Position numbers and translations under genes: made by a program. The notes below the pieces were generated by a model. That model saw only the letters and a list, made by a program, of their open reading frames with translations. It did not search any database and was not told the origin of the DNA. 64,000 bases of DNA, from NCBI RefSeq assembly GCF_000559085.1, contig NZ_JALN02000001.1, positions 2,356,001-2,420,000 of the forward strand, in the 5' to 3' direction. This document shows positions 1-7,961 of the stretch, piece by piece (the first letter of the stretch is position 1; each line of letters begins with the position of its first letter). Source of the stretch: Mycolicibacterium aromaticivorans JS19b1 = JCM 16368 (GTDB lineage Bacteria > Actinomycetota > Actinomycetes > Mycobacteriales > Mycobacteriaceae).

Positions 1-737
1 TTGGGGTCTTCCAGCACGACCAGCTTGTTCTGGGGAATGGCCGGCGAGGTGCTGAAGATGTCGGCGGCGGTGACGGTGCCGTCCACCAGCGCGCGCACCG
101 TCGCGGGACCGCCGCCGTCACTGATCGAGACGAAGTTGTCTCCCTTGATGTCCAGCCCGTACTTGGCCTTCAGGCCCGGTAGTCCCTCCGTGCGGCTCTG
201 GAATTCTGACGGCCCACCGAACTTGACCTCAGCGGAATGTGCTGCCAGGTCGCCGATGGTCTTGAGATTCCACCTCTGCGCGGTGGCTTCTGACACCGCG
301 ACGGTGTCGGTGTCGTTGGCCGGCGAGGGAGTCAGGATCGACAGATCGCCGGGCAGCACCCGGAACAACGCCAATTCGACCTGATCCGGCGTGGTCACGG
401 TGGTCTTGGAATCGAAGTATTGCAACAGGTTTCCGGTGTACTCCGGCACCAGGTCGATGGAATGGTCACGCACCGCGGGAATGTATGTCTCGCGGCTGCC
501 GATCCCGAACTGCCGGCCCACGGTGAAACCGTTGGCCTCCAAGGCTTGGGCATATATTTCGGCGATGATCTTCGACTCCGGGAAGTCCGCCGAGCCGACA
601 ACCAGATTCTTCAGATCCCCTGACGCCGATCCGCCACCGAGTGGATTCGCGCTGCCACAGGCGGCCACCAGCGGGAGCACGAGCGTGAACAGTATCGCCG
701 CAAACCACAGTCGCTTTCCGCCCCGCGACGCATTCAT
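1..737 (-). CDS. Glycine betaine/choline-type ABC transporter substrate-binding lipoprotein (3' part outside window)
   Basis: Partial: about 245 N-terminal residues are visible and the frame is still open at the window edge. The ATG at 737 follows a good ribosome site (GAAAGGA). The N-terminus is a lipoprotein signal: basic start, hydrophobic stretch, then VAAC as lipobox with Cys near residue 27. After it comes a periplasmic-binding fold that opens LVVGSADFPESKIIAEIYAQ, as in ProX/OpuAC-type binding proteins for glycine betaine, carnitine or choline. It would capture osmolyte outside the membrane and hand it to a permease/ATPase encoded further left. The neighbouring LapA gene matches the Rv3759c-Rv3760 order of M. 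tuberculosis. Family is confident; the exact ligand is not readable. Confidence 0.85.
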   Translation of the reverse strand, partial: MNASRGGKRLWFAAILFTLVLPLVAACGSANPLGGGSASGDLKNLVVGSADFPESKIIAEIYAQALEANGFTVGRQFGIGSRETYIPAVRDHSIDLVPEYTGNLLQYFDSKTTVTTPDQVELALFRVLPGDLSILTPSPANDTDTVAVSEATAQRWNLKTIGDLAAHSAEVKFGGPSEFQSRTEGLPGLKAKYGLDIKGDNFVSISDGGGPATVRALVDGTVTAADIFSTSPAIPQNKLVVLEDP

Positions 738-876
738 GCGCGTCCTTTCACCCCGACCCGTTTTTCCGACAGTAACGGCACTTACCGTCCTGCGCCGGGG
801 TTTAGATCAGGGCAAACGTCATCGTTCTGTCATCACCCCATTGTTTCTATACCGGTCAGAAGGGAACAATGACTAC

Positions 877-1251
877 GTGACGACCAGTGAACCGACCGGC
901 CCGCATTACGAGCCGACGCCGCCGATCCCGCCGGCGCCCCCGGCTCCGGAGCCATCCACGCCCGCCACGGCCAAGGCGGTGAACGAGGTTAAGTTCACCC
1001 GCGCCGCGGCCCTGTGGTCGTCGTTGATCTTCGGGTTGTTGATCCTGACGATCCTGCTGATCTTCATCGCCCAGAACACCGCATCGACGTCGTTCGCCTT
1101 CCTGGGCTGGCACTGGTCGCTGCCGTTGGGCGTCGCGATCCTGATGGCGGCGGTGGCCGGCGCCCTGGTGACCGTGCTAGCCGGGGCGGCCCGCATCTTC
1201 CAACTCCGCCGGGCCGCCAAGAAGAACCTGCGGGCAGCCCGCACCACCTAG
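877..1251 (+). CDS. LapA-domain (DUF1049) small membrane protein, Rv3760-like
   Basis: 124 residues. A Pro-rich cytosolic N-terminus (about 1-40) precedes two membrane helices (about 45-65 and 82-106) and a basic tail (LRRAAKKN). The motif IAQNT followed by F-x-F between the helices is typical of the lipopolysaccharide-assembly-protein-A domain. GTG at 877 was chosen because it lies about 12 nt after AGAAGGG. An ATG at 869 is out of frame, and the frame upstream of 877 has no credible start. Its end overlaps the convergent fadE36-like gene by 4 bp. In mycobacteria the family has no settled function; an envelope role is inferred from the fold only. Confidence 0.8.
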   Translation: MTTSEPTGPHYEPTPPIPPAPPAPEPSTPATAKAVNEVKFTRAAALWSSLIFGLLILTILLIFIAQNTASTSFAFLGWHWSLPLGVAILMAAVAGALVTVLAGAARIFQLRRAAKKNLRAARTT

Positions 1252-2273
1252 CCGAAAAACTCCAGGCCGCGGCTGATCAGCACGGCGACGGCCTCCCCCG
1301 CCTGGTCATCATCGTCGGTGGCATCGGAGGCCATCCGGCGCCGGAAGTCGATGCCGGCCACGATGATCGCCAACTTGAAATACCCGAGTGCCATCTGGAA
1401 GTCCCAGTGCGGCAATGGATTTCCGGAAATGGCCGAATAGCGCTGGGCTAGATCCTCGGCCGTCGGCATCTGCGGGGCGGTCCACGACTTGTGTTCCTGG
1501 CTGAGCAGGTCCAGCATCGGGTCTCGCTGCACACACATCACGGCGACATCGGCCAACGGGTCTCCGAGAGTGGACATCTCCCAATCCAGCACCGCCCGAA
1601 CGATTGTCGGGTCGTCTGGGTCGATGATGGTGTTGTCGATGCGGTAATCGCCATGCACGATCGAGCTACGACTTTCCGACGGTACCGCCGCGGCCAGCTT
1701 CGAATGCAGCCGTTCGACGTCGCCGTCGCGCGGATCCTCGGGCAGCCGAACGTGTTGCCACTGCGACCCCCACCGTCGCACCTGCCGTTCGAGATACCCC
1801 ACCGGCTTGCCGAAGTCGCCCAGACCCACGCTGTCAGGGTCGATCTCATGGAGGTCCGCGAGCACCCGGATAAGGCTGTCGACGCAATCGCTGACCACGC
1901 CGGCATCACCGAGCGCATCAAGTTCGGCGCGGGTGCGAACCACTTGACCCGCCACATACTCCACCATCTGGAACGGCGCACCCCCGACGGAATCGTCGTC
2001 GCGCATGGTGACCGCGGGCGCGACCGGCACCGGGCTGCCGGCCAGCGCGGCCACCACCCGATACTCGCGAGCCATGTCGTGCGCCGACGGGGTCAGCCCG
2101 TGCAGCGGCGGGCGCCGCAGCACCCATTTGGAGGCGTCGTCGAAGATCAGGAAGGTCAGGTTCGACCGGCCACCGGAGATGAGCTCCGCCTGCAGTTCCC
2201 CGCTGCGCGGGATGCCCGCCGATCGCAGGTGCCGGTCCAGTGCCGCCAGGTCGAGCCCGTCCAGAGAAGTCAC
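1248..2273 (-). CDS. fadE36: APH-fold phosphotransferase (FadE36-type, not an acyl-CoA dehydrogenase)
   Basis: 341 residues, orthologous by position and sequence to Rv3761c. That gene is named FadE36, an acyl-CoA dehydrogenase name, but the protein is an aminoglycoside-phosphotransferase-fold kinase. Visible motifs are the nucleotide loop SGGRSNLTF (33-41), the catalytic HGDYRIDN (197-204) and the metal-binding LDWEMSTLGDPLAD (219-232). This subgroup matches the N-terminal kinase domain of mammalian ACAD10/ACAD11, which acts on hydroxyacyl-CoA. Substrate here is inferred. It is the last gene of a leftward unit (CoA-transferase, phosphatase, kinase), 13 bp after the phosphatase gene. Confidence 0.88.
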   Translation of the reverse strand: MTSLDGLDLAALDRHLRSAGIPRSGELQAELISGGRSNLTFLIFDDASKWVLRRPPLHGLTPSAHDMAREYRVVAALAGSPVPVAPAVTMRDDDSVGGAPFQMVEYVAGQVVRTRAELDALGDAGVVSDCVDSLIRVLADLHEIDPDSVGLGDFGKPVGYLERQVRRWGSQWQHVRLPEDPRDGDVERLHSKLAAAVPSESRSSIVHGDYRIDNTIIDPDDPTIVRAVLDWEMSTLGDPLADVAVMCVQRDPMLDLLSQEHKSWTAPQMPTAEDLAQRYSAISGNPLPHWDFQMALGYFKLAIIVAGIDFRRRMASDATDDDDQAGEAVAVLISRGLEFFG

Positions 2274-2286
2274 CCGCTATGTATAG

Positions 2287-2895
2287 CTAATAGCGCTGGT
2301 TGCGCGGCAAGAGATCCCAGACATGTTCGGTGGTGTTGACCGCCGCCACCGTGCCGAACCCGCTGCGGGCGTAGAGCAGGCGGGTGATCGACACATAGTC
2401 GATGGGGAACGACAGCAGCCGTTTGGTGCCGAGCAGTTCGTGCAGGATCACGTTGATCACTCCGCCGTGGCTGAATACGGCCACGGTGGCGTCGTGATCG
2501 GCCGCCGCGACGATATCGCTCAGCGCCGCGCTCACCCGCCCGCGGAACTCACCCTCGTCGACGCTGGTCGGCAGCCGGCCGTCTGCCATCCGCGCCCACT
2601 CCTCCGGCCGCTCTTTGCGTACCTGTTCGATCGGCACGTAGTGGGACAGCCCGCGGTCGTACTCGGCCAGCCGGTCGTCGATGTCGACGGTCAGCCCGGT
2701 GGCCTTCGCGACCGGCTCGGCGGTCTGCAGCGCACGCCGCTGCGGGCTACTGACCAGCCGGGCGAGCGGGAATCGGTCCAACGCCTCAGGCAGCCGGCGA
2801 GCCTGGTCCCAGCCCTCGTCGGACAGTTCCGGATCGCTGCCTTCGCCGGCCTCGGTGCGGTGTGGCAGGGCATGCCTGACGAGCAGCAGCTGCAT
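2287..2895 (-). CDS. Histidine phosphatase family protein (phosphoglycerate-mutase-like)
   Basis: 202 residues. The N-terminus LLLVRHALPH carries the catalytic RHA (7-9), the phosphohistidine site of the histidine phosphatase superfamily. LSDEGWDQARRL, the SSPQRRALQTA block and the later SHGGVIN motif with the second catalytic histidine complete the fold. ATG at 2895 has a GAAAGGA ribosome site 9 nt upstream. It lies between a CoA-transferase and an APH-fold kinase with short gaps, so the kinase and a phosphatase are probably co-transcribed. Substrate unknown; the family covers sugar phosphates, phospholipids and small phosphoesters. Confidence 0.85.
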   Translation of the reverse strand: MQLLLVRHALPHRTEAGEGSDPELSDEGWDQARRLPEALDRFPLARLVSSPQRRALQTAEPVAKATGLTVDIDDRLAEYDRGLSHYVPIEQVRKERPEEWARMADGRLPTSVDEGEFRGRVSAALSDIVAAADHDATVAVFSHGGVINVILHELLGTKRLLSFPIDYVSITRLLYARSGFGTVAAVNTTEHVWDLLPRNQRY

Positions 2896-2955
2896 GGGTG
2901 CGGTGGTCCTTTCACGCGCCGAGCGTGTGAGTTGTCGGAGATTCTTCGACGATTT

Positions 2956-4119
2956 TCAACGATATCCCGCACGTTCGGCGAGCTCGGCGAGGACCTGGTC
3001 GGTGTGCTCGCCGAGCTTCGGGGCGGCCGACCGCGGCGCCCAGGGGGTGCCGTGGAAGTCGGCGGGGGTGGCGATCATCGGGCCGCCGTCGGGCACGTCG
3101 ACAACACCGCCCGCGGCGTGGAACTGCTCGTCGGCGAGGACGTCCTCCATCGAGTTCACCGGTGACCAGAACAGGTCGGGCTCGGCGTCGAACACTGAAG
3201 CCCATTCGGCGAGCGTCTTTGTCGCGAAGATCTCGTCGAGCGTCGCGATGAGCTCACGGGAATGGATCGCGCGGTCACGGGCGGTGGTAAACCGGTTGTC
3301 GGTCAACCACTCCGGGCGCCCGACCGCACGGCACAGCGACGGCCAGTGCCGGTCGGCTTCCAGTCCGACGATCCACAGTCGCCGCCCGTCGGCCGCCAGG
3401 TAGTTGTTCATACACGGGTTGAACATCGTCTCGCGCTGACCGATCGCGATCGCATTGCCGGTCAGTAGGAAAGTATTGAGGTCGAAGCTGACGGTGTAGG
3501 CGCCCTGGCGGTAGAGCGAGGTGGTCACCAGTTGCCCTTCGCCGGTGCGGGCGCGAGCGACCAGTGCGGCGCTGATCGCCGCGGCCAGCGTCATACCGGT
3601 CATGTGATCGCCCATACCGCCCCGCTGGAACGGCGGGCTGTCGCCGGGACGGGTGAGCAGATCGGCCACCCCGGAGCGGGCCCAGAACGCGGCGACGTCG
3701 TAGGCCGGGCGGTTGGCTTCGGGTCCGCTCTCGCCGTACCCGGTGATCAGGCCGTAGACCAGTCCCGGGTTGAGAGCGGCCACCGACGGATGGTCCAGGT
3801 CGAGCCGTCCGAGCGCGTCCGGCCGGACGTTGGTCAGGAAGACGTCTGCCGCCGTGAGCAATTGGCGCGCGGTCGCCAGTCCACCGTCGGTGGTCAGGTC
3901 GAGCACGATACTGCGTTTGGACCGGTTGTCCATCTCGAACGGCGGGTTGCCGCCGTCGTCGAGTCCGAGCATCCGGCCGAACATCCGACCCGGGTCACCG
4001 GTCGGCGGTTCGATCTTGACGACGTCGGCACCCCAGTCGGCCAGGATCCCTCCGGCGGCCGGCCCGGCGACCCACACCCCGAGCTCGACAACCTTGATGC
4101 CCTCCAGCGGTCCGGCCAT
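2956..4119 (-). CDS. CaiB/BaiF (class III) CoA-transferase
   Basis: 387 residues, a normal length for the family. It starts MAGPLEGIKVVELGVWVAGP, the typical formyl-CoA-transferase-like N-terminus. The catalytic aspartate of class III enzymes is D171 in GGMGDHMTG. KIEPP and the GLITGYGESGP block also fit. The enzyme moves CoA between a donor thioester and a free acid, or acts as a racemase in some subgroups. ATG at 4119 follows GAAAGGGG. It is the first gene of the leftward operon and faces a rightward kinase/SDR/acyl-CoA dehydrogenase operon across an 87-bp region holding one perfect palindrome, so both sides are probably controlled together. Confidence 0.88.
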   Translation of the reverse strand: MAGPLEGIKVVELGVWVAGPAAGGILADWGADVVKIEPPTGDPGRMFGRMLGLDDGGNPPFEMDNRSKRSIVLDLTTDGGLATARQLLTAADVFLTNVRPDALGRLDLDHPSVAALNPGLVYGLITGYGESGPEANRPAYDVAAFWARSGVADLLTRPGDSPPFQRGGMGDHMTGMTLAAAISAALVARARTGEGQLVTTSLYRQGAYTVSFDLNTFLLTGNAIAIGQRETMFNPCMNNYLAADGRRLWIVGLEADRHWPSLCRAVGRPEWLTDNRFTTARDRAIHSRELIATLDEIFATKTLAEWASVFDAEPDLFWSPVNSMEDVLADEQFHAAGGVVDVPDGGPMIATPADFHGTPWAPRSAAPKLGEHTDQVLAELAERAGYR

Positions 4120-4165
4120 CGTCGCCCCTTTCGCTATGCGTTGGCCAAAGGCTAGTGGCTCCGCC

Positions 4166-4188
4166 TTCGGAGAATGCTATTCTCCGAA
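4166..4188. promoter_or_regulatory. Perfect 23-bp palindrome, probable TetR operator between divergent operons
   Basis: The arms TTCGGAGAAT and ATTCTCCGAA are exact reverse complements around a 3-bp centre (GCT). A TANNNT hexamer, as in mycobacterial -10 elements, falls inside it on both strands: TATTCT at 4178-4183 rightward and TAGCAT at 4180-4175 leftward. It sits 18 bp before the rightward ATG and 46 bp before the leftward ATG. The TetR gene at 7338 in the rightward operon is the obvious candidate binder; that link is inference. Confidence 0.7.
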
Positions 4189-4206
4189 AGGAGATTGAGG
4201 AGTTCC

Positions 4207-5250
4207 ATGACGAGAACGCAAAGCCCCGCGAACCTCGACACCACGACGCTCGGCCGATGGCTCGACACCCAGGACGCCCCCGGCAACGGCGAGGAGCCCG
4301 TCGCCGAGGTACTCAAGGGCGGGTCGCAGAACATGCTCTACCGGATCGATCGCGGCGGTGAGGGCATGGTGCTGCGGATGCCCGGACCGCGCGCCGACGA
4401 GCGCCGCCTCGGTGAGCTGCTTCGCGAAATCCGTCTGGAGCGGGCGTTGAAGGGCACTGACGTGCCGCACGCCGAGCTGGTCGCCGCTGACGAGAGTGGG
4501 GAGGTGCTCGGCAAACCGTTCTTCGTCATGAAGGAAGTGGACGGCTGGAGCCCGATGGAGGGCGGCTGGGAGTCGCCGTTCGATGCCGACCTCGACGCCC
4601 GCCGCGAACTGGCCTTCCAGCTGATCGAGGGTGCGGCGAAGCTCGGCCGGGTGGACTGGAAGGCGCAAGGCCTCGAGGGGTTCGGCAAACCCGACGGTTT
4701 CCACGACCGACAGGTGGATCGCTGGCTGGCGTTCCTCGCCGCGTTCCAGGTGCGCGAACTGCCCGGGCTGGACGTGGCGTCGCTATGGTTGCGCGACAAC
4801 CGGCCCGCGCACTACACCCCCGGGATCATGCACGGCGACTACCAGTTCGCCAACGTCATGTACGCCCACGGCGCGCCCGGGCGGCTGGCCGCGATCGTCG
4901 ACTGGGAGATGACCACGATCGGCGACCCGCTGCTGGACGTGGCATGGGCGCTGCTCGGCTACGACGGTGAACATCCCAAAGGCACCGGCTTCTACCTGCC
5001 GATGGACGGTATGCCCACCCGCAGTGAGCTGCTGGCGCACTATGAGAAGGTCAGTGGGCTCTCGACCGCGAACATCCACTACTACCTGGTGTTGGCCAAC
5101 TGGAAGCTGGGCATCGTGCTGGAGAAGACGTACGCCGCCGCGGTCAACGGGGGCACGGCAGACCCACAAGTGGTCGAGGCCTTCGGCGCGATGGTGCCCG
5201 ATCTGATCGCCACCGCGGCCCGGTTGGCGCAATCCGGCGAGGAGGCCTGA
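4207..5250 (+). CDS. APH-fold phosphotransferase, ACAD10/11-kinase-like
   Basis: 347 residues. Motifs in order are the phosphate loop LKGGSQNMLYR (36-46), catalytic MHGDYQFAN (198-206) and VDWEMTTIGDPLLD (221-234). This is the phosphotransferase subgroup found next to, or fused with, acyl-CoA dehydrogenases. ATG at 4207 was chosen because GGAG and GAGGAG ribosome sites precede it; an upstream in-frame start at 4174 would lie inside the operator palindrome. Its stop codon touches the ATG of the following SDR gene. Likely role: phosphorylating a hydroxyl on an acyl-CoA so that the neighbouring dehydrogenase can remove it. Family certain, substrate inferred. Confidence 0.88.
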   Translation: MTRTQSPANLDTTTLGRWLDTQDAPGNGEEPVAEVLKGGSQNMLYRIDRGGEGMVLRMPGPRADERRLGELLREIRLERALKGTDVPHAELVAADESGEVLGKPFFVMKEVDGWSPMEGGWESPFDADLDARRELAFQLIEGAAKLGRVDWKAQGLEGFGKPDGFHDRQVDRWLAFLAAFQVRELPGLDVASLWLRDNRPAHYTPGIMHGDYQFANVMYAHGAPGRLAAIVDWEMTTIGDPLLDVAWALLGYDGEHPKGTGFYLPMDGMPTRSELLAHYEKVSGLSTANIHYYLVLANWKLGIVLEKTYAAAVNGGTADPQVVEAFGAMVPDLIATAARLAQSGEEA

Positions 5251-6009
5251 ATGGGCTACGCAGACACTCTTTTTGATTTGACCGGCCGCGTGGTGCTGGT
5301 CACCGGCGGTAGCCGTGGCCTGGGCCGCGAGATGGCGATGGCGGCCGCGCGCTGCGGCGCGGACGTGGTGATCGCCAGCCGCAAGTTCGACACCTGCGTG
5401 GCGACGGCCAAGGAGATCGAGGCCGAAACAGGCTGCACCGCAATGCCATACGGGGTGCACGTCGGACGCTGGGATGAGCTCGACGGATTGGTCGAGGCGG
5501 TCTACGACCGGTTCGGCAAGCTCGATGTTCTGGTGAACAACGCCGGCATGTCACCGACCTACGACAAGCTGACCGATGTCAGCGAGAAGCTTTTCGACGC
5601 GGTGGTCAACCTGAATCTGAAAGGACCGTTTCGCCTTTCCGCTCTGGTGGGTGAACGCATGGTCGCCGACGGAGGCGGTGTGATCATCAACGTCAGCACC
5701 CACGGCTCGCTGCGGCCGCATCCGTCGTTCATTCCGTACGCGGCGTCCAAAGCCGGGCTGAACGCGATGACCGAAGGCCTCGCGGCGGCGTTCGGGCCGA
5801 CGGTGCGGGTCAATACACTGATGCCCGGACCGTTCCTCACCGACATCAGCAAGGCCTGGAACTTCGGCGAAGGAAACCCGTTCAAAGCGCACGCCCTGGG
5901 GCGGGCCGGCGATCCCCACGAAATCGTCGGCGCCGCAGTGTTTCTGATGTCCGATGCCTCCAGCTTCACCACCGGCTCGATCCTTCGGGCTGACGGCGGA
6001 ATCCCGTAG
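5251..6009 (+). CDS. Short-chain dehydrogenase/reductase
   Basis: 252 residues with the complete classical SDR set: cofactor loop TGGSRGLG (18-25), NNAG (96-99), a catalytic Ser in INVSTHGS, and Y163-x3-K167 in YAASK. The C-terminal ILRADGGIP is typical. The ATG follows the kinase stop codon directly, which implies translational coupling. Expected to interconvert a hydroxyl and a keto group with NAD(P)H on an acyl-CoA or alcohol intermediate of the same pathway. Nothing in the sequence fixes the substrate. Confidence 0.88.
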   Translation: MGYADTLFDLTGRVVLVTGGSRGLGREMAMAAARCGADVVIASRKFDTCVATAKEIEAETGCTAMPYGVHVGRWDELDGLVEAVYDRFGKLDVLVNNAGMSPTYDKLTDVSEKLFDAVVNLNLKGPFRLSALVGERMVADGGGVIINVSTHGSLRPHPSFIPYAASKAGLNAMTEGLAAAFGPTVRVNTLMPGPFLTDISKAWNFGEGNPFKAHALGRAGDPHEIVGAAVFLMSDASSFTTGSILRADGGIP

Positions 6010-6021
6010 AGGAGTACGACG

Positions 6022-7341
6022 ATGGCATGGGACTTTTCCACCGAGCCGGAATTCCAGCAGAAGCTCGAGTGGATCCGGAACTTCGTGCGCGACGAGATCG
6101 AACCGCTCGAAGTGATCTTCCCGAGCTGCGAGTTCCTTCCGCTCACCGACGAGCGCCGCAGGATCGTCGACCCGCTCAAGCAGAAGGTCCGCGACCAGGG
6201 TTTGTGGGCGCCGCACCTCGGGCCCGAGCTGGGCGGCCAGGGCTTCGGGGCCGTCAAGCTCACGCTGATCAACGAAATCCTGGGCCGCACAACGTGGTCG
6301 TCGATCATCTTCGGCACCCAGGCACCCGATACCGGTAACGCCGAGATCCTGGCCCGCTTCGGCACCGAGGAGCAGAAGCAGCGGTACCTGACCGGGCTGC
6401 TGTCCGGGGAGATCTTCTCGACGTTCTCGATGACCGAACCGCAGGGTGGGTCCGATCCTCGGGTGTTCACCACTCGTGCGGTGCGCGACGGCTCGGGAAA
6501 AGACTCCGACTGGGTTATCAACGGCCGCAAGTACTGGTCGTCGAACGCCTCGGTGGCGTCGTTCTTCATCGTGGTCGCGATCACCGACCCGGACGTGCCG
6601 GTCCACACCGGCGCCTCAACCTTCCTGGTCCCGGCCGACACCCCGGGCGTCCGCATCGAGGCGACGCACCACCTGGTCGGCTCGTACTCCCATGACCCCG
6701 GGCACTCACTGGTGCACTACGACAACGTCCGGGTTCCCGCGTCGGCGATGCTCGGAGAGGAAGGGCATGGCTTCGGCGTCGCCCAGTCCCGGCTGGCCGG
6801 GGGACGCCTGCATCACGCGATGCGCTCGATCGGGGTGGCCCAGCGCGCGATCGACGCGATGGCACGCCGGGCGAAAAGCCGCTTCACCCAGGGAAGTCTG
6901 CTGGCCGACAAGCAGCTGATCCAGGAGATGGTCGCCGACTCGTTCGTGGAGCTGACCCAATTCCGGCTCATGGTGTTGCACGCGGCATGGCTGGTCGACA
7001 CCGCCGGTGAGCGAGCCGCGCGAGAGGAGATCGCGGCCTGCAAGATCGCGACCGCCGCCGTGCTGAAGTCCATCGGCCTGCGTGCCATCCAGGTGCACGG
7101 CGGCCTCGGACTGACCGACCAGATGCCGTTGACCAGTGTGCTCATGGGCGGCATCACGCTGGGGATGGCCGACGGGCCGACCGAGGCGCACAAGGTCAAC
7201 CTGGCCCGCCAGATCCTCAAAGGCTACGAGGCGGAGGATCCGGTCTGGCCCAGTGAGTTCCTGCCCAATCGGATCGAGCGAGCCCGGGAGAAGTACGGCC
7301 ACCTGGTCGATCGCATTCCCGCGCTTCCTGTTTCACCGTGA
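6022..7341 (+). CDS. Acyl-CoA dehydrogenase, ACAD10/11-like
   Basis: 439 residues, full length for the flavoprotein family: N-terminal helical domain, middle beta domain with FSMTEPQGGSDP (FAD/substrate binding), INGRKYWSSNA, and the C-terminal helical domain with QVHGGLGLTDQMPL and MADGPTEAHK. The last motif takes the place where ACAD10/11-type enzymes carry their acidic catalytic residue. GAGGAG precedes the ATG. It is the third gene of the operon after kinase and SDR, the same partners seen in the second set at 22451-25412. Probably oxidises, or eliminates phosphate from, a phosphorylated acyl-CoA; this mechanism is taken from mammalian ACAD10/11 and is inference. Confidence 0.88.
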   Translation: MAWDFSTEPEFQQKLEWIRNFVRDEIEPLEVIFPSCEFLPLTDERRRIVDPLKQKVRDQGLWAPHLGPELGGQGFGAVKLTLINEILGRTTWSSIIFGTQAPDTGNAEILARFGTEEQKQRYLTGLLSGEIFSTFSMTEPQGGSDPRVFTTRAVRDGSGKDSDWVINGRKYWSSNASVASFFIVVAITDPDVPVHTGASTFLVPADTPGVRIEATHHLVGSYSHDPGHSLVHYDNVRVPASAMLGEEGHGFGVAQSRLAGGRLHHAMRSIGVAQRAIDAMARRAKSRFTQGSLLADKQLIQEMVADSFVELTQFRLMVLHAAWLVDTAGERAAREEIAACKIATAAVLKSIGLRAIQVHGGLGLTDQMPLTSVLMGGITLGMADGPTEAHKVNLARQILKGYEAEDPVWPSEFLPNRIERAREKYGHLVDRIPALPVSP

Positions 7342-7961
7342 CCAGCAGAGCCGCTGCCGCCGTGGTGCGAGCGCTCGACGACCGGCAACGGGAGGCCACC
7401 GAGGACGTAGAGCGCATCCTGGCCGCCGCACTGCGGGTGCTGCAGCGGGTTTCCCCCGACGCGCCGCGGGTCAGCGACATCGTCGCCGAGGCCGGCGTCT
7501 CCAACAAAGCGTTCTACCGCTACTTCGCGGGCAAGGACGATCTGATGTTGGCAGTCATGGAACGCGGTGCGGCCATGGTGGTTTCGTACCTGGAACACCA
7601 GATGGCCAAGGAAGCCACCCCGAAGGGCAAGATCACCCGATGGATCAGCGGAGCGCTGGCCCAGGTCGCCGATCCGGAGCTGATCGGCATGAGCCGCGCC
7701 CTGGTGGTGCAGATGTCCGACTCCGACAAACGTCGGCTTGGCGAGGAGGAAATGCTGGCTGCCATGCGCGGGCTGCTGGTCGAGCCCATTCGCCAGCTCG
7801 GCAGTAGCGATCCCCGGCGTGACGCCGACGCGGTGTTCGTGTGTACCGTCGGCACGATGCGCCGCTACGTGAACTCCACCGACCAACCGGGTCGCAAGGA
7901 CATCAACCACCTCGTCGGGTTCTGCATGCGGGGCCTCGGCCTGCCGGAGGCGACCAGCTGA
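7338..7961 (+). CDS. TetR-family transcriptional regulator
   Basis: 207 residues. The N-terminal helix-turn-helix covers about 45-64 (VSDIVAEAGVSNKAFYRYF), followed by a ligand-binding helical domain without recognisable subfamily marks. GTG at 7338 overlaps the acyl-CoA dehydrogenase stop by 4 bp, and its own stop shares one base with the next ATG, so it is translated as part of the operon. It probably represses its own operon and the divergent CoA-transferase operon through the palindrome at 4166-4188, with an acyl-CoA of the pathway as inducer. The family is sure; target and ligand are inferred. Confidence 0.87.
   Translation: MTSRAAAAVVRALDDRQREATEDVERILAAALRVLQRVSPDAPRVSDIVAEAGVSNKAFYRYFAGKDDLMLAVMERGAAMVVSYLEHQMAKEATPKGKITRWISGALAQVADPELIGMSRALVVQMSDSDKRRLGEEEMLAAMRGLLVEPIRQLGSSDPRRDADAVFVCTVGTMRRYVNSTDQPGRKDINHLVGFCMRGLGLPEATS

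Noticed and set aside
2323..3165. Long rightward frame opposite the phosphatase and CoA-transferase genes
   Set aside because: Antisense shadow of genes with clear family motifs; low-complexity Arg/Gly composition typical of GC-rich opposite frames.
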